The notes beneath the pieces are model-generated. The model ran no database searches. It saw nothing but the letters and a program-made list of their open reading frames with translations, and was not told the origin of the DNA. The position numbers were made by a program, and so were the translations under genes. From Chloroflexota bacterium (GTDB lineage: Bacteria; Chloroflexota; Dehalococcoidia; Lucifugimonadales; UBA3495): a DNA stretch of 11,409 bases. This document shows, piece after piece, positions 6,857 through 11,409 of the stretch (position 1 is the stretch's first letter; every line of letters begins with the position of its first letter). Location of the stretch: positions 1-11,409 of the forward strand of contig JADFQT010000051.1 in the NCBI GenBank assembly GCA_022561675.1. Direction: 5' to 3'.

Positions 6857-7609
6857 ATGGGAAGAGGAATAACGTCTGGCCACTGGTTTTCGCGCCACAT
6901 CATCGCAGTCAGTTGGCGATATGTCTTGCTTTCTTGGGTGGCTGCCCTTGTGATGGTTTCTGCATCACCAACCCTAATAGCCCACGGTAATTATGACCAG
7001 CCATCGGGGTCGGGCAAGGCGACGTTGCCCCAGGAATCTGGAAGTGCTCCCGTAGCGGCCCCCCAAGAAGGCCCTGCGGGCTCGCTTTTCACCGTTAGCG
7101 GGTCAGGATTTCGGTCCTTCGCCGTGGTTGAGTCAATAAAACTGGGTGGAATTAGTGTGCTGGGCAACCGCACTGTCAATACCGATGCCGACGGAAATTT
7201 TATTGCCGCAAGCCTGCTGGTTCCTGGACTGGATCCCGGAAATTATGCCCTGGTGGTTAGCGTGGGAAGCGGCAGCCAGGAGACTACCGCGGTAGGCATC
7301 TTTGAGGTGACCGCCCAACAGCGAGATACTTCCAGCGGATCACCTGAGGCTGGCTTCGCTCCCCTGTTGGATGCCGACAACCTTGAGCGAGTATTTAACT
7401 TCAGGAACAGCACCAAAGACTGGATTTTCTATGATCCCCGCCCAGCCTTCGCAGCTGCCAATACGCTAAAGGAGCTTCGCAATCGAGAAATCTACTGGCT
7501 TAAGGTCAGGAGAGACCAGGACGTCACCCTAAACGGGAAAGCACAGAGAGTGAGCTGTGCCGATAAAGGCACGACGTTTGAGAACTGCTGGAACCTGGTG
7601 GTTTGGTGA
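6857..7609 (+). CDS. Secreted protein with one Ig-like (TIG-type) module and a C-terminal Trp/Tyr-rich domain
   Basis: A 250-residue protein from the SD-supported ATG; starts at 6830 or 6824 would add 9 or 11 residues. Residues about 10-43 form an N-terminal signal or anchor: basic and aromatic, then the hydrophobic VLLSWVAALVMV and SAS/IAHG as possible cleavage zone. A Gly/Ser/Pro-rich linker follows. Residues about 67-153 form one Ig-like module with GPAGSLFTVSGSGF, then NTDADGNF and VPGLDPGNYALVV, the same pattern as the repeats of the giant protein on the opposite strand. Residues about 166-250 form a separate domain: VFNFRNSTKDWIFYDPRP, then ANTLKEL, IYWLKV and a terminal CWNLVVW, with Cys234 and Cys244 that could form a disulfide. 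I associate this C-terminal pattern with surface proteins of Chloroflexota but cannot name a function. It is likely exported to the cell surface or exterior. Confidence 0.8.
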   Translation: MGRGITSGHWFSRHIIAVSWRYVLLSWVAALVMVSASPTLIAHGNYDQPSGSGKATLPQESGSAPVAAPQEGPAGSLFTVSGSGFRSFAVVESIKLGGISVLGNRTVNTDADGNFIAASLLVPGLDPGNYALVVSVGSGSQETTAVGIFEVTAQQRDTSSGSPEAGFAPLLDADNLERVFNFRNSTKDWIFYDPRPAFAAANTLKELRNREIYWLKVRRDQDVTLNGKAQRVSCADKGTTFENCWNLVVW

Positions 7610-7624
7610 CCCACCAGGTCACCA
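7593..7624. other. Two mutually exclusive perfect hairpins over a stop codon
   Basis: ACCTGGTGG (7593-7601) pairs with CCACCAGGT (7611-7619), giving a 9-bp stem and 9-nt loop. TGGTGACC (7604-7611) pairs with GGTCACCA (7617-7624), giving an 8-bp stem and 5-nt loop. The two share bases, so only one can form. They straddle the TGA of the secreted protein (7607-7609). No T-tract follows on either strand, so intrinsic termination is not supported. A role in 3'-end protection or as a barrier between convergent transcripts is possible. Confidence 0.5.
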
Positions 7625-7859
7625 CTTCGCCTGCGCGCTTCCTTCACTTAAACATTATGCGGTACCTGAGCTAAACCAAAGCCAAGGTGGGATCTAAATG
7701 GAACGCAATGCCGACCTTGCGGGTTTCACTTTGGCAATGGTGTAGGAAGAGCGCCGACGGTAGAGCGCCTTTATCCTTCGTTTAGCCTGGCCTTTGTCCC
7801 CGACAAAAGACGCCGTCAGCCACGGATGTGCCGCCGCTTTCGGCCCATAGTCCGGTACC
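7625..7859. other. Convergent intergenic gap
   Basis: The region lies between the 3' ends of two convergent genes. I see no gene. Small structures only: an 8-nt direct repeat AGAGCGCC (7748-7755 and 7762-7769) and a 6-bp hairpin TTTGTC/GACAAA with a CCC loop (7793-7798 with 7802-7807). The hairpin lies on the exit path of the minus-strand gene but has no downstream T-run. No confident terminator can be named for either gene. Confidence 0.5.
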
Positions 7860-10800
7860 CTAGCGCCGCTGGGAAAGCTGGCCTAACTGAGCTGTCCTTT
7901 CCATTATCTGGTGACGCATGAGGTCGGTAGAAGCGAGTTTGGCCGCAAGGGCCTGAGCCGCCTCATCAGCCCGATAGTTGACTCTCAGCTGAATGTGCAA
8001 ATCACGGAAGAACGTGGCGTCATCCTCGGTCAACCCTTCCAGAATCAGTCCGCCGAAAGGACTAGACTCTTCTCCACTCAGGGATACCGGGTTCAGGGAT
8101 ACCTGCGACAACTCATTTGGGTCATCAGCTTCAGAGTCCTGACCGGAGTCAATAACGTAGTCGCGGGAAGAAGGGTTTGCCAGATGGGTGCCCCAAAACC
8201 AGGTGAGAGAACCAAGCCCCACGGTGAGGATGAACCGCCACCGATTACCGTTCGAGGTCTCAAGAGGCGGCGCGGTGCTCAGATCGTCAGCAATTGCTTG
8301 CAGTAGGCTCATCGTATCTCGGGCACACTCATTTATGGTCCATACATACTCCTCTAGGCTCCGGAGGAAAGGCAGCAGTTGGGGTATTTGGCGCAGCCCA
8401 TTGTAAGTTGGGTGTTGCAACCAGTCTGGTTGATAAATCAGGTCCAATTCCCCCTGTAGGAGTTGCTCGTGAATGTCCTCCTTGATTCCTCCGATAGTTT
8501 CGATCATCTCTTCCAGCCAATCCAGGTGGGAAGAAACCTCCAGCAGGGGTATCGAGCCAAGAAACACCACCACATGCTCTAGTCGTGCCTCCTCCTCTAT
8601 GGACAGGGCTCTTGCTCCACGGAAGGGACTTGTCAAAGCTCGCCGGGAAGGCGCAGCCAAACTGGGAACAGATGGAGGCGCGCCTAGGGCCGGAGTGACC
8701 CGCGGCGGCAAAAGTTGAACCAAATCGGTTAGGGCGTCTTGCTTTGCTCGCTTCCTACCCTGGTAAAAGGCGTAGACTCCCCCTCCTGATGTCAGAAAAC
8801 CTATTAATGCCAAGACGGACAGGAGCCATATTGGCATCGTTCCGGATTGCAGTTCATAGGCATTAGACCAGCCGCTTTCGTTTGAAGCCCGGTCAGTCGC
8901 CCTGACCCGCCAGAAATAGTTACCCCTAGGCAGCTTCTCCTCATCTGCCAGGGTGTAGCGCGGTCTTTCCAGTCCTGCTTTTTCCAAGATCACATCGTCA
9001 AAGTCCGGGTCGGTGGCAATTTGCAAAGTATATCTGACACCGCTGGGGTCCTCGACGTCTTGCCATCTAGTCCTCGGCTTGAATCCGCCCAGGAAACCTC
9101 CGCTAGACCCATCACTTGGCTCCCGCAGGCTGGGCGCCACCGGGGGTGTATTCTCTACAGCGAAGAAGGCTTGCTCATCGTTTTGCTGGTCATCGATCAA
9201 CATGATGACATGCTCGCCCTTCTGCGATTCAGGAATCCGGAATTCCAACCGGATGCTCCCGAAGTCGTCGGCGGTAACAGTGGCCTTGGTAAGGTCATCG
9301 TAGGTAAGGATAACGGTAGACCCTGGCTCAAACCCCTCTCCGATTATCCTTATTTGCAGGCCAATGTTGCCGGTAATTTCACTTAGCTCCAGACTTGGGG
9401 ACACGGTGAAACCCTGTCCTGATGTGTCGGCAGCGCCCGAAAGGGGACTATTGGCCTGTATTGAGTGAGGACCGGCTCCCGAGAGAGGAACCAAGAAAGA
9501 AGACTGGAAAGAGCCCAGGCTATCGGCAGATATTCCGGAGACCACCGGGTTGCCATCGTAGGTCAACGAGATACCCTGCTCATTAGCGCCAAAACCGGCC
9601 CCTGAAATCATCACGGAGCTGCCGGGAGGTCCTTTTGAAGATTCCAGACTTATTTCTGGTTTGATTAGGAGCCGAATTTCAGTGGTGTCGTTGCCATCTT
9701 CCCTTCTACTGGAGCTGGTGACCGCTATCAAGTGGTTGCCGGAGGTTGATGGAGGGATTACAAAAGATCGAGCAAAAGATCCGAGGGCGTCGGTACCGAT
9801 ACCCTGAGCAACCACGACACCGTCGTAAGTAAAGTAGATTTCCTCCGCATTGGCAACGAATCCGGCTCCCCTGACCTCAATCGTCATTCCAGGCGTACCG
9901 GACGAAGCATTCAGGGTCAGAAGGGGACCCAAAACCAGAGCTTGTTCCCGAATGTTCGCGCTGGAAGTGATAGAGCCAGCGGCGGAAACAATGTAGGTCC
10001 CGGAGGGGAGCGAGGGAATTTTGAATCGGATATCCCAAGTGCCGTCGGCGTTGGCGATGATTCCTGTTCCCACGGTCTCGTTCCCGAGGTAGAGGGTAAT
10101 ATCCTTTTCGTCTCCGGCGAAGCCCGACCCGACTACAGTGACCGTTCCCCCCGGCGCGCCCACAGGGGTGCTGAGGGAGAGCCCAGCGGTGACACTAAAC
10201 AAGACCCGAAGGGCGCTAGTAGAGCCGGGCACGCTTATTGGATAGGAGCCAGCAGCGGCATGGGGGATAATTATCTCCACCAACCACGAGCCCGACGAAT
10301 CAGCTGAGGCTGAGTCCACCAACGAGCCGCCAAAGCTGATGGGGATGCCACCCTGATTGGGGAGGAATCCGTCGCCTTTCAGCTCTACCCTGGACCCAGG
10401 AAATCCCTTGGCCTGAGCTACCCTGATAATTGGTGTGACCCTAAAACTAGCTTCGGCAGCCTGGCCGCCCGTGCCTCTGGCCAGGATGTTTAGCAGCCCG
10501 CCGGGCGCGACCGGAATAGTAACGCTGGAGGTCCAAACACCCTGGCTGTTGGCGTTCACTTTGACTGTAGCCAGATCCTCGCCAACGACGATGGTGATTC
10601 GGTCCCGGGACCCGGCCCCGGTGCCGCTGACTCTGACCACCGTTCCGGGAGCCCCACTGCTGAAATTCAACCTCAAGGCAGCTACTACTGTAAGCCGGGT
10701 TTGGCGGACGTCCTTTTCGGGTGTAGAGGGACTGGAGGCCTTGATGGCATGGGACCCGCCGGTGGCGTCGGGGACATCGAAGGACGCGGACCATACACCC

Positions 10801-11409
10801 TGCGAATCGGCGGAAAGACCCGAAGCCAAGGTTTTATTATCGAACTTGACTGAGATACCCGATTCGAAAGCCTTAAAGCCGGCACCACTGACGTTGATGC
10901 TGTCGCCGATAGTAGCCTCCGACCGGTCCAGAGAAAGGGTGGCAGTTACATTGAAGGAAGCTTGCCCGGTGAGGGAAGAACTGGTAGCGGCGATGGATTT
11001 AGCACCGCCGGCTGTATTCGATGGAATGTCAAGGTCCGTCAATATCCTGCCATCGTTGTTAGCGTTGACGGTGAACTGAGTACGCCCATCCAGGGTGATA
11101 TTGATGGAAGATCCGGGGCTGAAGCCGGAACCGCGAACTGTAACCGAGGTCCCCGGAGGCCCGCTGGAAGGAGTGATACTGAAAGAAGACTTTATGACGA
11201 AGGTGCGAACGATATTTCCGATTCTTACCTGATAGGAACGCGCCGCTAAGCCAGGTACGTCAAATGTGGTACTAAATGAGCCATTAGAGCTAGCGTTGGT
11301 GGTGGCGACCAACTGGTTGTCAAAGGTGATGCTCACCCTCTGGGAGGGACCGAAATTGCTGCCGGTTACCCGAACGCTGGTCCCCACCGAGCCGCTGGTT
11401 GGAGAGATT
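7860..11409 (-). CDS. Giant surface protein: tandem Ig-like (TIG-type) modules, FN3-like domain, TM, cytoplasmic region (5' truncated)
   Basis: The frame stays open to the right edge. Residues ISPTSGS precede the first possible GTG (11387), which lies inside a repeat unit, so the real start is outside the window. At least 1182 residues are visible. In order: nine Ig-like units of about 80-90 residues (about 11409 to 9150), each with a G.PG..V.V.G.GF-type opening, a later DG.W/SQGVW-like turn followed by a ..IP element, and a closing beta-strand; an FN3-like domain (about 9149-8844) with RYTLQIATDPDFDDVI, GNYFWRVRATDRASNESGWS; one TM (about 8834-8763, IWLLSVLALIGFL) followed by basic GRKRAKQ; then about 300 residues inside the cell. 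That last part begins with a Pro/Ala-rich linker, continues with probable helices, and contains a second hydrophobic stretch (8240-8178, WRFILTVGLGSLTWFWGTHLA minus its last residue) and an acidic tail region. The topology is inferred as outside N-terminus, inside C-terminus. A role in adhesion or envelope structure is likely by analogy. The cytoplasmic region matches no family I recognise. Confidence 0.85.
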   Translation of the reverse strand, partial: ISPTSGSVGTSVRVTGSNFGPSQRVSITFDNQLVATTNASSNGSFSTTFDVPGLAARSYQVRIGNIVRTFVIKSSFSITPSSGPPGTSVTVRGSGFSPGSSINITLDGRTQFTVNANNDGRILTDLDIPSNTAGGAKSIAATSSSLTGQASFNVTATLSLDRSEATIGDSINVSGAGFKAFESGISVKFDNKTLASGLSADSQGVWSASFDVPDATGGSHAIKASSPSTPEKDVRQTRLTVVAALRLNFSSGAPGTVVRVSGTGAGSRDRITIVVGEDLATVKVNANSQGVWTSSVTIPVAPGGLLNILARGTGGQAAEASFRVTPIIRVAQAKGFPGSRVELKGDGFLPNQGGIPISFGGSLVDSASADSSGSWLVEIIIPHAAAGSYPISVPGSTSALRVLFSVTAGLSLSTPVGAPGGTVTVVGSGFAGDEKDITLYLGNETVGTGIIANADGTWDIRFKIPSLPSGTYIVSAAGSITSSANIREQALVLGPLLTLNASSGTPGMTIEVRGAGFVANAEEIYFTYDGVVVAQGIGTDALGSFARSFVIPPSTSGNHLIAVTSSSRREDGNDTTEIRLLIKPEISLESSKGPPGSSVMISGAGFGANEQGISLTYDGNPVVSGISADSLGSFQSSFLVPLSGAGPHSIQANSPLSGAADTSGQGFTVSPSLELSEITGNIGLQIRIIGEGFEPGSTVILTYDDLTKATVTADDFGSIRLEFRIPESQKGEHVIMLIDDQQNDEQAFFAVENTPPVAPSLREPSDGSSGGFLGGFKPRTRWQDVEDPSGVRYTLQIATDPDFDDVILEKAGLERPRYTLADEEKLPRGNYFWRVRATDRASNESGWSNAYELQSGTMPIWLLSVLALIGFLTSGGGVYAFYQGRKRAKQDALTDLVQLLPPRVTPALGAPPSVPSLAAPSRRALTSPFRGARALSIEEEARLEHVVVFLGSIPLLEVSSHLDWLEEMIETIGGIKEDIHEQLLQGELDLIYQPDWLQHPTYNGLRQIPQLLPFLRSLEEYVWTINECARDTMSLLQAIADDLSTAPPLETSNGNRWRFILTVGLGSLTWFWGTHLANPSSRDYVIDSGQDSEADDPNELSQVSLNPVSLSGEESSPFGGLILEGLTEDDATFFRDLHIQLRVNYRADEAAQALAAKLASTDLMRHQIMERTAQLGQLSQRR
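9150..11409 (-). repeat. Array of nine diverged Ig-like protein modules
   Basis: Approximate unit boundaries on the minus strand are 11409-11184 (partial), 11183-10938, 10937-10677, 10676-10431, 10427-10182, 10181-9924, 9923-9654, 9653-9393 and 9392-9150. The similarity is at protein level: openings such as SSGPPGTSVTVRGSGF, SSGAPGTVVRVSGTG, SSGTPGMTIEVRGAGF and SKGPPGSSVMISGAGF, and mid-unit NANSQGVWTSSVTIP, SADSQGVWSASFDVP and SADSLGSFQSSFLVP. The DNA of the units is clearly diverged, so this is an old array rather than a recent expansion. The ninth unit (ITGNIGLQIRIIGEGF) is among the most divergent. More units probably lie beyond the window. Confidence 0.8.

Noticed and set aside
10435..11079. 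214-codon plus-strand open frame opposite the Ig array
   Set aside because: It mirrors the repeats in antisense. The minus-strand frame has clear periodic Ig-like motifs and an FN3/TM architecture, so the plus-strand frame is not real.
11385..11387. GTG at 11387 as start of the giant surface protein
   Set aside because: The residues before it (ISPTSGS) complete the standard repeat opening, and it lies inside a module with no SD. The true start is outside the window.
9150..11409. CRISPR array or DNA tandem repeat
   Set aside because: The periodicity is about 250 bp and only at protein level. There are no short identical repeats with spacers anywhere in the window.
1..11409. tRNA, rRNA, insertion sequence, phage or defence genes
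   Set aside because: No cloverleaf, rRNA-like segment, transposase motif, terminal inverted repeat pair or nuclease/defence motif was recognised on either strand.

Overview
The window is most plausibly from a bacterium of the phylum Chloroflexota, perhaps a Dehalococcoidia-like lineage. That placement is inference. It rests on a family-5 peptide-type ABC operon, a zinc-ribbon/TM/PQQ-type propeller protein, and secreted proteins built from IPT/TIG-like Ig modules, all of which I associate with that phylum. There is no rRNA, tRNA or marker gene here to settle it. Coding density is high, and I see no tRNA, rRNA, CRISPR array, IS element or phage gene.

Layout. (1) Positions 1-4936, plus strand, hold a dipeptide/oligopeptide/nickel-type ABC importer in the canonical order: solute-binding protein (5'-truncated by the window), permease B, permease C (with a roughly 65-residue extra loop), ATPase D and ATPase F. 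The last two genes overlap by 7 nt, and C and D are 2 nt apart. (2) Positions 4991-6415, plus strand, encode a membrane-anchored PQQ-type beta-propeller protein with an N-terminal four-cysteine zinc ribbon. (3) Positions 6416-6856 are about 440 bp of non-coding DNA with several small hairpins, an orphan Shine-Dalgarno sequence, and a perfect TATAAT box ahead of the next gene. (4) Positions 6857-7609, plus strand, encode a secreted protein with one Ig-like (TIG-type) module and a C-terminal Trp/Tyr-rich domain ending in CWNLVVW. (5) Positions 7610-7859 are a convergent intergenic gap with two mutually exclusive perfect hairpins at its left edge. (6) Positions 7860-11409, minus strand, hold the 3' part of a giant surface protein: at least nine tandem Ig-like modules, an FN3-like domain, one clear TM segment and a roughly 300-residue cytoplasmic region of no recognised family. 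Its N-terminus lies beyond the right edge.

How the genes fit together. The left half is a complete importer except for the start of its binding protein. The B/C permeases form the channel and the D/F ATPases drive it. The substrate cannot be read from the sequence. The right half is envelope-directed: an anchored propeller, a small secreted Ig-module protein and a giant Ig-array protein facing it. The shared module type suggests a related cell-surface function for the last two.

I did not find a clear new defence or mobile system. The best candidates for something undescribed are the giant Ig-array protein with its unassigned cytoplasmic domain and its small convergent neighbour.
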